This document shows, in pieces, positions 57,494 to 64,000 of a stretch of DNA of 64,000 nt. The DNA lies in NCBI GenBank assembly GCA_934525405.1, contig CAKSZF010000002.1:1-64000 (forward strand), given 5' to 3'. The DNA is from an uncultured Faecalibacterium sp. (lineage in GTDB: Bacteria > Bacillota > Clostridia > Oscillospirales > Ruminococcaceae). The notes beneath the pieces are model-generated. The model saw only the letters and a list, made by a program, of their open reading frames with translations. It made no database searches and was not told the DNA's origin. A program made the translations under genes and the position numbers. Within the stretch, counting starts at the first letter, position 1, and each line of letters opens with the position of its first letter.

Positions 57494-59290
57494 ATGATAC
57501 AGGAACAGCTTGCTTTTCTGCCGGAATTTCTTTCCGATTACCGACCCTTTCCCCCTGCCAAGGAACGCACCGCATGGCAGGGGCTGCCCCTGCGGGCAAA
57601 GCAGCGCTTTTTGCAGGCGGGAGAAGCCGCGCTGCAAACGCCCATTGCGCCCCTGCCGCTCTCGCTCTGGCTGGATTTCACCCACACCGGGCGGCGCACC
57701 CCATGGGAGGCGGCTTACTTCTCCCGCCGGGCGCGGCTGTGCGCGCTGGTATGTGCCGAATGCGTGGAGCACGAAGGGCGCTTTCTGGATGAAATTGCAG
57801 ATACCGTATGGGCGCTTTGCGAGGAAAGCGCATGGCAGCTGCCCGCCCACAACAGCTACATCCGGGACACCCCGCAGCTGCCCCTGCCGGACACCACCCG
57901 CCCCATCGTGGACCTGTTTGCCGCCGAGACCGGCGCCCTGCTGGCGCTGACCCGGTACTTACTGCCGGACGAGCTGGACGCCGCTGCACCGGGCATCACG
58001 GTGCGGATGGAGCGGGAGCTGGACGCCCGCATCCTGACGCCTTATTTTACAAGCCACTTCTGGTGGATGGGCAACGGCGAAGAACCTATGTGTAACTGGA
58101 CGAGCTGGTGCACCCAGAATGTGCTGCTCACGGTCTTTCTGCTGCCCACCACGCAGCAGCAGCGGCAGGCTGCCGTCAAACAGGCAGCGTACAGCCTCGA
58201 CTGCTTTTTAAAGGACTACGGCGCGGACGGCTGCTGCAACGAGGGTGCGCAGTATTACCGCCACGCCGGGCTGACCCTGTGGGGCTGCCTTGAAATTTTG
58301 TCCAGCATTGTGCCGGAGGCCTTCTCTCCCCTGTTCCATGAACCTAAAATCAAAAATATCGCGGAGTACATCTGCAATGTCCATGTGGAAGGGCCTTACT
58401 ACCTGAACTTTGGCGATTGCAGCCCCCTTGCCGGGCGGTGCGGTGCGCGGGAACACCGCTTTGGGCAGGCTGTGGGCAGCGATGCCCTGCAAGCCCTTGC
58501 GGCGGCAGACTTCCGCGCCGATGCCGACCCCGACCATTTGCAGAACCCGGACGGCAGCACCCACATCAACCTGTGGTACCGGCTGACCACCGCCTTTGCA
58601 GAAGAAGAAATGATGGCGTACTCCGCAACGCCCCGGCACCATTTAACGGTGTGGTACCCCAGCGTGGGCGTCTATGCCGCGCGGCAGGGCAGCTGGGTGC
58701 TGGGTGCCAAATTCGGCTCCAACGGCGACAGCCACAACCACAACGATACCGGCAGCATTACCGTGTATAAAGACGGCAGACCATTCCTGATTGACATCGG
58801 GGTGGAGAGCTACACCAAAAAGACCTTCAGCCCCCAGCGGTATGAGATCTGGACGATGCAGAGCGCATGGCATAATCTGCCCACCTTTGACGGCATCCAA
58901 CAGCTGCCCGGCGCGGAATACGCCGCCCGGGAGGTGTGCACCGATAAAAACAGCATCACCGGCGAACTGGCGGGCGCGTACCCGCCCATCCCGGGGCTTA
59001 CCACCTACCGCCGCAGCGTATCGGTCGGTGAACAGGGCGTCACCCTGCAGGACGAAACGGACTATCCCGGCACGGTGGAGCTGACCCTGCTCACCGAGCA
59101 GCAGCCTGTCCCCGCTGCGGACGGCTTTGCGGTGGGCACACTGGGCGGCATCCGGTTTGACCCGGGTGCCGTAACGGCTGCTGTTATGGCGGTGCCCATC
59201 ACCGACCCGCGTCTGCGCACCGCATGGCCGGAAACGCTTTATAAGATCACCCTGCATTTCCAAAAAATGCTGAACCTCGAACTGTACTAA
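57494..59290 (+). CDS. Heparinase II/III-like polysaccharide or oligosaccharide lyase
   Basis: 598 aa. N-terminal alpha/alpha-toroid (about 1-370; MCNWTSWCTQNVLLTVFL and GCCNEGAQYYRHAGLTLWG carry the likely Asn, Tyr and His catalytic residues) and a C-terminal beta-sandwich starting near 400 with the family motif GDSHNHNDTGSITVYKDGRP and FLIDIGVESYTKKTFS. Lyases of this superfamily (PL12/15/17/21 group) cleave uronic-acid-containing glycans and leave 4,5-unsaturated ends, the substrate of the GH88 enzyme here. No signal peptide, so it probably works on imported oligosaccharides. GGAGGC site, 14 nt after the regulator. Confidence 0.85.
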   Translation: MIQEQLAFLPEFLSDYRPFPPAKERTAWQGLPLRAKQRFLQAGEAALQTPIAPLPLSLWLDFTHTGRRTPWEAAYFSRRARLCALVCAECVEHEGRFLDEIADTVWALCEESAWQLPAHNSYIRDTPQLPLPDTTRPIVDLFAAETGALLALTRYLLPDELDAAAPGITVRMERELDARILTPYFTSHFWWMGNGEEPMCNWTSWCTQNVLLTVFLLPTTQQQRQAAVKQAAYSLDCFLKDYGADGCCNEGAQYYRHAGLTLWGCLEILSSIVPEAFSPLFHEPKIKNIAEYICNVHVEGPYYLNFGDCSPLAGRCGAREHRFGQAVGSDALQALAAADFRADADPDHLQNPDGSTHINLWYRLTTAFAEEEMMAYSATPRHHLTVWYPSVGVYAARQGSWVLGAKFGSNGDSHNHNDTGSITVYKDGRPFLIDIGVESYTKKTFSPQRYEIWTMQSAWHNLPTFDGIQQLPGAEYAAREVCTDKNSITGELAGAYPPIPGLTTYRRSVSVGEQGVTLQDETDYPGTVELTLLTEQQPVPAADGFAVGTLGGIRFDPGAVTAAVMAVPITDPRLRTAWPETLYKITLHFQKMLNLELY

Positions 59291-59301
59291 GGAGAATTGC
59301 C

Positions 59302-60096
59302 ATGGAGACCATCAAGCTGAAAATTCTGGACGAAGCCGGCCACACCCTAATGACCTGTGACGCTGACACCGCCGTATCCCTTGTTTACACCAACTGCTAC
59401 AAGCCCGGCGACCGGGTGGCGCTGGAGATCGACCATCCCGGGCAGTACTGCGTCATCCAGTTCGAGGACACGATGCCCGAAGCCCTTGTGTATGTGGTCA
59501 AGCGGGAGATCAATTTCCACATTCCCTTCGGGGAGCAGGCCATCACCTACTCTCCCAAGAGCTTTGTGGGCAGCCGTCACGTCATCCGGGCGCGCCTTGC
59601 GCTGCCGGAGGAGATCGCCGCCCGGCGGAATCTGGCCTTCAACTGCTATGACGAGCACGGCGACACCGGTTTTTACCCCCATGCCAGCGCCAACGTGGAA
59701 ACGCGCGGCGAGGCGGTGTTTGCCGCCCGCAACGCCATCGACGGCATTTTTGAGAACAGCGCCCACGGCGAGTACCCCTACCAGAGCTGGGGCATCAACC
59801 GCGACCCCAACGCAGCTTTAACGCTGGATTTTGGCCGCGAGGTACTGCTGGACGAACTGCGCATCACCGAGCGGGCTGATTTTCCCCACGACAACTACTG
59901 GGTCAAAGCAACTGTGGCGTTTTCTGACGGCAGCCAGCTGGACATCCCGCTGGTAAAAAGCGCCAAGCCCCAGAGCGTGACCTTTGAGCCCAAGCGGGTG
60001 CGCAGCCTTGTGCTGAAAGACCTCATTCAGGCCGAGGGGACTTCTCCCTTCCCGGCGCTGACCCAAATCGAAGCCTTTGGCACCGAGGTGAAGTGA
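59302..60096 (+). CDS. Discoidin (F5/8 type C)-like carbohydrate-binding protein
   Basis: 264 aa. Residues about 125-264 resemble a discoidin-like beta-sandwich: AARNAIDGIFENSAHGEYPY, SWGINRDPNAALTLDFGREV and LLDELRITERADFPHDNYW. The N-terminal 120 residues are beta-rich and unfamiliar. No signal peptide or catalytic motif seen; often found beside heparinase-like genes, so a role with the lyase is likely but unproven. 11 nt after the lyase gene. Confidence 0.7.
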   Translation: METIKLKILDEAGHTLMTCDADTAVSLVYTNCYKPGDRVALEIDHPGQYCVIQFEDTMPEALVYVVKREINFHIPFGEQAITYSPKSFVGSRHVIRARLALPEEIAARRNLAFNCYDEHGDTGFYPHASANVETRGEAVFAARNAIDGIFENSAHGEYPYQSWGINRDPNAALTLDFGREVLLDELRITERADFPHDNYWVKATVAFSDGSQLDIPLVKSAKPQSVTFEPKRVRSLVLKDLIQAEGTSPFPALTQIEAFGTEVK

Positions 60097-60097
60097 T

Positions 60098-61501
60098 ATG
60101 AGCATCTACAATGCCCTTTATGGGCGGGACGGTCATGGGGTAGACCCGGGTGCGCCGGAGAAAAAAGGCTTTGCACGCTTTTGCCAGATGGTCGGCCGCG
60201 ACCTTGGCCAGCTGCTGGGCACGAACCTGATGGTCTGCGCCCTCTGCCTGCCCGCCGCGCTGGGCGTCTCGCTGGGGGTCACCCTGTTCTCCCTGCCGCT
60301 GACGGTGGTGTGCAGTGCGGTCACCGGTCTGCTGACCGGCCCAGCCATGGTGTTGCTGGCAGACTGCGCCCTGCGCAGCCTGCAGAACGACCCCTCCCAG
60401 TGGCTGCCCCGGGCAAAGCAGACCCTTGCCGCCCATTGGAAAGCTGCCTGCGGTTTTGGCTGCATTGGCACGCTGGGGCTGGGGCTGCTGTGCTTTGTAT
60501 CGGCCTTTGTGTTTGAAGCCGCCGCGCAGCAGGGGTATTACCCCGGGCTTGCGGTGCTGGTATTTCTGGCGCTGGACTTTCTGGTGCTGGCGGTTTTGGC
60601 TACGCTTTGCGCCGCCGTGCTGCCGCTGCAAGCCCTCGCCCCGGACAGCCTGCTGCGCCGGGCGGGCAGGCTGCTGGCCGCAGCCCCGGTGCGCTGCGTC
60701 TTGGCAGGCGTTCTCATGCTGGCGGGCATCGGCGGCATGATCTTGCTGTTCCCGGTCAGCATCTTCTGGGCGGTGCTGTTCGGTTTCTGGCTACCGGGGC
60801 TGGCGGCGATGCAGACCCTGTTCCCGGTTTTGCGGCAGGCGTATGGCGTAGAAGTGCGCACCATCCCGCGCCCGGCAGCCCCCGATAAGCCCCTGACCGC
60901 GCAGGAGCAGAAAAAACGCTCCCGCGCCAACTGGTGGTATTACAACTGGGGCATCGTGGCAGTGGCGGCGATGGTCGTTGTGGGCGTGGCGTATGTGGCG
61001 CACGGCCTGCTGACCACCGTAGACCCGGACTATACCGTGGCGGTGGTCACGGCAGAAGCCCTGCCGGACGAGGCTGTGCAGCGCCTGCAAAACGCGCTGG
61101 CAGACTATGCGGAGGACGCTAACGGCGACGGGGCGGTCATCGTGCAGGTGAACAACTACACATGGAGCGCCGATGCTGCCCTGACCGATATGAACGGTCA
61201 GATGGCCGGTGCCACCCAGATGAACACTGATCTTGCCAACGGCGAGAGCAAAATCTGGATTTTGGACGACCCGGATGGCTTTGAACAGGCCTATGGGGCG
61301 CTGAGCGAAAAGCTGGGCGCAGACTGGCAGACAAATCTTATCCCGTGGAGCAGCCAGCCCACCCTTTCCGGCTTGGAACTGGGCAGCTACAACACCACCG
61401 CCGATGGCAGCCAGACCGTGGATGTCCAGCGCCGCTTTGCCGGGTACAGCATTGCGGTATTTGATGCCGCAGACGGTTTGTGGAAAGCACTGAGCAACTA
61501 A
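60098..61501 (+). CDS. YesL/DUF624-like membrane protein with an extra C-terminal domain
   Basis: 467 aa. The N-terminal 250 residues carry about five hydrophobic helices (LGTNLMVCALCLPAALGVSL, LTGPAMVLLADCALRSLQ, a YPGLAVLVFLALDFLVLAVL helix) in the DUF624 pattern often found with YesMN-controlled sugar loci. After a basic linker (EQKKRSRANWW) there is one more helix (about 285-308) and an Asp/Thr-rich domain of about 155 residues, probably extracytoplasmic, which is not part of ordinary YesL proteins (about 210 aa). Role unknown. AGGTGA site. Confidence 0.75.
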   Translation: MSIYNALYGRDGHGVDPGAPEKKGFARFCQMVGRDLGQLLGTNLMVCALCLPAALGVSLGVTLFSLPLTVVCSAVTGLLTGPAMVLLADCALRSLQNDPSQWLPRAKQTLAAHWKAACGFGCIGTLGLGLLCFVSAFVFEAAAQQGYYPGLAVLVFLALDFLVLAVLATLCAAVLPLQALAPDSLLRRAGRLLAAAPVRCVLAGVLMLAGIGGMILLFPVSIFWAVLFGFWLPGLAAMQTLFPVLRQAYGVEVRTIPRPAAPDKPLTAQEQKKRSRANWWYYNWGIVAVAAMVVVGVAYVAHGLLTTVDPDYTVAVVTAEALPDEAVQRLQNALADYAEDANGDGAVIVQVNNYTWSADAALTDMNGQMAGATQMNTDLANGESKIWILDDPDGFEQAYGALSEKLGADWQTNLIPWSSQPTLSGLELGSYNTTADGSQTVDVQRRFAGYSIAVFDAADGLWKALSN

Positions 61502-61516
61502 TGTGTATCTTAAAAC

Positions 61517-61556
61517 AAAAAACAGAGCGTTCCCGCCGGGGAGCGCTCTGTTTTTT
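61517..61556 (+). terminator. Terminator of the lyase operon
   Basis: AAAACAGAGCG.TCCC / GGGA.CGCTCTGTTTT with six following T residues. Confidence 0.9.
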
Positions 61557-61594
61557 GCCAGCACAAGACCACACTGGTTTTTTCGAAGAACACA

Positions 61595-61636
61595 AAAATC
61601 CGAACCCTTCTCTTATTGAGAAAAGGTTCGGATTTT
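61595..61636. terminator. Second hairpin beyond the lyase operon
   Basis: AAAATCCGAACC pairs with GGTTCGGATTTT, with TTCTC/GAGAA inside; symmetric A and T tracts make it bidirectional. Lies near the junction with the conjugative element. Confidence 0.75.
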
Positions 61637-61644
61637 CATTGTTT

Positions 61645-61734
61645 GGTGCGAGTAGCGATACAGCATTTTTTGAAAACCATCGTAGTACAATTTGTTTTCG
61701 AGGTCATCGGATAGCAACTTGCTTGTATCGCACC
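61645..61734. other. Inverted-repeat region at the left side of the conjugative element
   Basis: GGTGCGAGTAGCGATACA (61645-61662) is an interrupted inverted copy of TGTATCGCACC (61724-61734). The 61637-61860 gap is AT-richer than its surroundings. It may be part of the element end or a transfer-related site; no att core can be named without the other end. Confidence 0.4.
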
Positions 61735-61750
61735 CCGATGGGCGGCTGTA

Positions 61751-61778
61751 TTGAAAAAACAGTTGCCTTTTATATACC
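61751..61778 (+). promoter_or_regulatory. Promoter of the conjugative-element operon
   Basis: -35 TTGAAA (61751-61756), 16-bp spacer, -10 TATACC (61773-61778). Confidence 0.55.
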
Positions 61779-61804
61779 ACACAACCTAAAAATTATCAAG
61801 TACG

Positions 61805-61857
61805 CGCAGCGTTCACTTCTCCCATCACCGGGAGCAAATGGACGCTGCTTTTTTTGT
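61805..61857 (+). terminator. Leader terminator (attenuator) before the DUF6017 gene
   Basis: GCAGCGT (61807-61813) pairs with ACGCTGC, CTCCC with GGGAG inside, then seven T residues; 27 nt before the start codon and about 20 nt after the expected transcription start. Confidence 0.75.
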
Positions 61858-61883
61858 TTGCAACGAAAGGAGGCATCCGTGAA

Positions 61884-62798
61884 ATGGCAGTTTTTCGGGT
61901 AGAAAAGAACAGCGGCTACACGGTCATGTCAAACCACCACCTGCGGAACCGGGCCTTGTCCCTGAAAGCCAAAGGCTTACTCTCCCAAATGCTCTCCCTG
62001 CCGGAAGATTGGGACTACACCCTGCAAGGGCTGGCCCGTATCAACCGGGAAAGCATCGACGCGATACGGCAGGCTATCCGGGAACTGGAACAGGCGGGCT
62101 ACATCCAGCGTTCCAGAGAACGGGACGAGAAAGGGCGGCTGCGCGGTGCAGACTATGTGATCTTCGAGCTGCCGCAGCCCGTTCCTGCATCGGTTTCACC
62201 TACATTGGAAAATCCAACGTTGGAGAATCCCACGCAGGAAAACCCTACGTTGGAAAATCCAATGCAATTAAATAAAGATAAACTAATTACAGAAAAACAA
62301 AAGAAAGAGGGATTAAATACCGATTCCATTCCTATCCATTCCCCAAACCCCTTGCCTTTGGACGAGGACGAGACAGCGGCACCGCCGCCGGAGCGGACAG
62401 GAAGCCGAAAGGAAGCGGCCTATCAAATCTACCGGGACCTGATTTTGGAGAACATCGAGTATGACACCCTCATCCAGAATCCCCGGATAGACCGGGAGCA
62501 GCTGGACGAGATCGTGGACATCCTGCTGGAAACCGTCTGCACCAACCGCAAGTCCATCCGGGTGGCCGGGGACGATTACCCGGCAGAGTTGGTCAAGGCC
62601 AAGTTCCTGAAACTGGACAGCCATCACATCGAGTTCGTCATGGACTGCCTGCGGGATAACACCACCAAAGTCCGCAACATCAAGCAATACCTGCGGGCCA
62701 TGCTGTTCAACGCCCCCAGCACCATCAACAGCTACTATGCGTCCCTTGTGGCGCACGATATGGCGCAGCCCGATTGGGGCCGCCCGCCCAACACCTGA
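61884..62798 (+). CDS. Helix-turn-helix/DUF6017 replication-type protein of a conjugative element
   Basis: 304 aa. N-terminal winged helix (about 5-95: MAVFRVEKNSGYTVMSNHHL, SLKAKGLLSQMLSLPEDWDY, ARINRESIDAIRQAIREL) as in replication initiators and DnaD-like proteins; a repetitive linker; C-terminal DUF6017 domain (about 190-304, YQIYRDLILENIEYDTLI, AMLFNAPSTINSYYASLV). In Tn1549-like elements this gene opens the conjugation module ahead of pcfB and virD4, as here. Start at ATG 61884 with AAAGGAGG at 10 nt; the frame is open for 30 nt upstream but lacks a site. Confidence 0.85.
   Translation: MAVFRVEKNSGYTVMSNHHLRNRALSLKAKGLLSQMLSLPEDWDYTLQGLARINRESIDAIRQAIRELEQAGYIQRSRERDEKGRLRGADYVIFELPQPVPASVSPTLENPTLENPTQENPTLENPMQLNKDKLITEKQKKEGLNTDSIPIHSPNPLPLDEDETAAPPPERTGSRKEAAYQIYRDLILENIEYDTLIQNPRIDREQLDEIVDILLETVCTNRKSIRVAGDDYPAELVKAKFLKLDSHHIEFVMDCLRDNTTKVRNIKQYLRAMLFNAPSTINSYYASLVAHDMAQPDWGRPPNT
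62199..62258 (+). repeat. Four tandem 15-bp repeats in the DUF6017 gene
   Basis: Four in-frame copies encode PTLEN, PTLEN, PTQEN, PTLEN in the linker between the winged helix and the DUF6017 domain; third-base differences show the copies are not brand new. Confidence 0.85.
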
Positions 62799-62817
62799 CC
62801 GAAAGGAGTACCCATCC

Positions 62818-62859
62818 ATGAGAACACTTTACCTGCGGCGGCTGGTGGTTCCACCCTAG
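62818..62859 (+). CDS. Possible 13-residue leader peptide before pcfB
   Basis: MRTLYLRRLVVPP with an AAAGGAG site 8 nt upstream, ending 39 nt before pcfB. Its coding region folds into a hairpin (GCGGC...GCCGC outer, GGTGG/CCACC inner, 62832-62867). It could be a translation-coupled leader, or the remains of a longer gene. Confidence 0.4.
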   Translation: MRTLYLRRLVVPP

Positions 62860-62898
62860 CTGCCGCTCTGAATTTTCTGCAACAAGGAGGGATTCATA

Positions 62899-63369
62899 TT
62901 GCAGGAAGAAGTCACCCAGAAAACCATTGCCCTGTCCATGAAAACGGGCAAGCTCACCGCCCAAGCGTTGCAAGCTGCGCTGAAAAAATACTTGCAGCAC
63001 CGGGCCAAGGGGCCAAAGCTGCACCACGGCAAGCAAAGCCTGAAACAGCTGAAAGCCCACGGCGCGGCCCTGACCAACATTGAAGTCACGGAGGCGAACA
63101 TCGGGGCGTTCAAGCCCTGCGCCAAGAAGTACGGCGTGGACTTTACCCTGCGCAAGGACAAGACCACCCAGCCGCCCCACTACATCGTGATCTTCAAGGC
63201 CAAGGATGCGGACAATCTGGAACAGGCGTTCCGGGAGTTCACCGCCAAAACGCTCTCCAAGGAGCAGCGGCCCTCCATCCGCAAAGTGCTGGCAGTGGCT
63301 AAGCAGAAAGCGGCCCAGCAGCCAAAACGCGCCAAAGAAAAAATCAAGCAAAGGGGGCTGGAACGATGA
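62899..63369 (+). CDS. pcfB: PcfB/DUF3801 conjugation accessory protein
   Basis: 156 aa, TTG start with AAGGAGG at 8 nt. Matches DUF3801: ALSMKTGKLTAQALQAALKK, KHGKQSLKQL-type basic helix, IEVTEANIGAFKPCAKKYGV, DFTLRKDKT and PHYIVIFKAKDADNLEQAFREF, then a basic tail. PcfB links the relaxosome to the coupling protein in pCF10-type transfer. The stop overlaps the virD4 ATG (ATGA). Confidence 0.87.
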   Translation: MQEEVTQKTIALSMKTGKLTAQALQAALKKYLQHRAKGPKLHHGKQSLKQLKAHGAALTNIEVTEANIGAFKPCAKKYGVDFTLRKDKTTQPPHYIVIFKAKDADNLEQAFREFTAKTLSKEQRPSIRKVLAVAKQKAAQQPKRAKEKIKQRGLER

Positions 63370-63917
63370 AGCCTGAACTGAAAAAGCTGCTGGTGCTGAA
63401 TCTGCCGTATCTGCTGTTCGTGTACCTGTTCGCCAAATGCGGGCAGGCGTACCGTCTTGCGGCGGGCGCGGATGCTTCGGCAAAGCTGCTCCACCTGACG
63501 GGCGGCATCTCTGTCGCCTTTGCAAGCCCGCTGCCCAGCCTGCATCTGTTTGACCTCTGCGTTGGCGTTGTTGGTGCGGTGACTGTCCGGCTCATCGTGT
63601 ACAGCAAGGGCAAGAACGCCAAGAAGTACCGCAAGGGCGAGGAATACGGCTCTGCCCGATGGGGCACCGCCAAGGACATTGCCCCCTACATCGACCCCAA
63701 GTTTGAAAACAACATCCTGCTGACCCAGACCGAACGCCTGACCATGACCGGGCGGCCCAAAGACCCCAAAACAGCCCGGAACAAGAATGTGCTGGTAATT
63801 GGCGGCTCCGGCAGTGGCAAGACGCGGTTTTACGTTAAGCCCAATCTCATGCAATGCTTTCCCACTTCCGACTATCCCACCTCATTCGTGGTCACAGACC
63901 CGAATGGGAAAAACTGA
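63366..63917 (+). pseudogene. VirD4/TcpA-type coupling protein, interrupted after Walker A
   Basis: 183 aa remain of a protein usually near 600 aa. Two N-terminal transmembrane helices (about 10-28 and 55-80), KGEEYGSARWGTAKDI and Walker A VLVIGGSGSGKTRFYVKPN are intact; the reading ends at VVTDPNGKN-stop where homologues continue with DPKG and hundreds of residues. The sequence after about 63905 is AT-rich and unlike the gene, so insertion of another element is more likely than a point mutation. The rest of the gene may resume beyond the window. Confidence 0.75.
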
Positions 63918-64000
63918 GTACAATAGAATATAGAAGGAACAAAACCTTCTGAAAGACCGAAAGGTCTTTACATGAAAACGGAAAGGGAGGTGAAAAAAGT
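63918..64000 (+). mobile_element. Start of a sequence inserted in the coupling-protein gene
   Basis: AT-rich stretch with two hairpins: AGAAGG/CCTTCT (63932-63950) and AAAGACC-GAAA-GGTCTTT (63952-63969, GNRA tetraloop), then GGGAGGTG near the edge that looks like a ribosome site for a gene beyond the window. Could be an insertion sequence or a retroelement; neither a group II intron 5' end nor a transposase is visible. Confidence 0.4.

Noticed and set aside
61501-61650. Exact attachment core of the conjugative element
   Set aside because: The right end is outside the window, so no direct repeat can be matched.

Overview
The window is GC-rich chromosomal DNA from a low-G+C-phylum (Firmicutes/Bacillota) anaerobe of the class Clostridia. 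Gene order (rnc-smc-ftsY, dprA-topA-trmFO, infC-rpmI-rplT, addBA, ruvX-DUF1292), TTGACA/TATAAT-type promoters, AGGAGG ribosome sites, a spoIIR homologue and an ABC/AraC-type sugar locus fit an Oscillospiraceae gut commensal of the Faecalibacterium/Gemmiger kind. That placement is inference; no rRNA gene is present to prove it.

Layout. 1-12.8 kb (all minus strand) is a housekeeping block: yhbY (partial), rdgB, ftsY, smc, rnc, plsX, trmFO, topA, dprA and a SpoU-type rRNA methyltransferase. 12.8-14.4 kb is the infC-rpmI-rplT operon with an ATT-started infC, a consensus promoter and a leader attenuator. 14.4-21.4 kb is addBA (double-strand-break repair). 21.5-30.3 kb mixes small operons on both strands: ruvX, a lipoprotein cyclophilin, DUF1292, a structured non-coding RNA (6S-like candidate), a peroxiredoxin-like protein, DUF378, ispE, an aminotransferase/Lrp pair, an ACT/UPF0210 pair, spoIIR and a peptidoglycan-binding protein. 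30.3-42.7 kb carries sbcDC, a proline-rich orphan, a PC4-like/HD pair, DUF3842, an M20 dipeptidase, a small membrane exporter, exonuclease III, a MATE pump, an unannotated promoter-to-terminator small-RNA unit (41.05-41.23 kb) and mgtE.

42.9-61.5 kb is a carbohydrate locus. Minus strand: a Tat/lipoprotein-type solute-binding protein, two sugar permeases (no ATPase), beta-glucuronidase (GH2), unsaturated glucuronyl hydrolase (GH88), a DUF2264 protein and a LacZ-type GH2 enzyme. Divergent plus strand: a histidine kinase, an AraC-type response regulator, a heparinase II/III-like lyase, a discoidin-like protein and a YesL-like membrane protein. Together they suggest sensing, import and cytoplasmic breakdown of a uronic-acid-containing oligosaccharide; direct repeats in the divergent promoter region are a likely operator.

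61.5-64 kb is the start of an integrative conjugative element (DUF6017 replication-type protein, PcfB/DUF3801, VirD4/TcpA coupling protein). The coupling-protein gene is cut off just after its Walker A region by a stop and AT-rich foreign-looking sequence. Dispersed repeats include two copies of a ~105-bp element whose long hairpin arms differ completely between copies yet remain perfectly paired, and one MITE-like element. No tRNA, rRNA or CRISPR array was seen.
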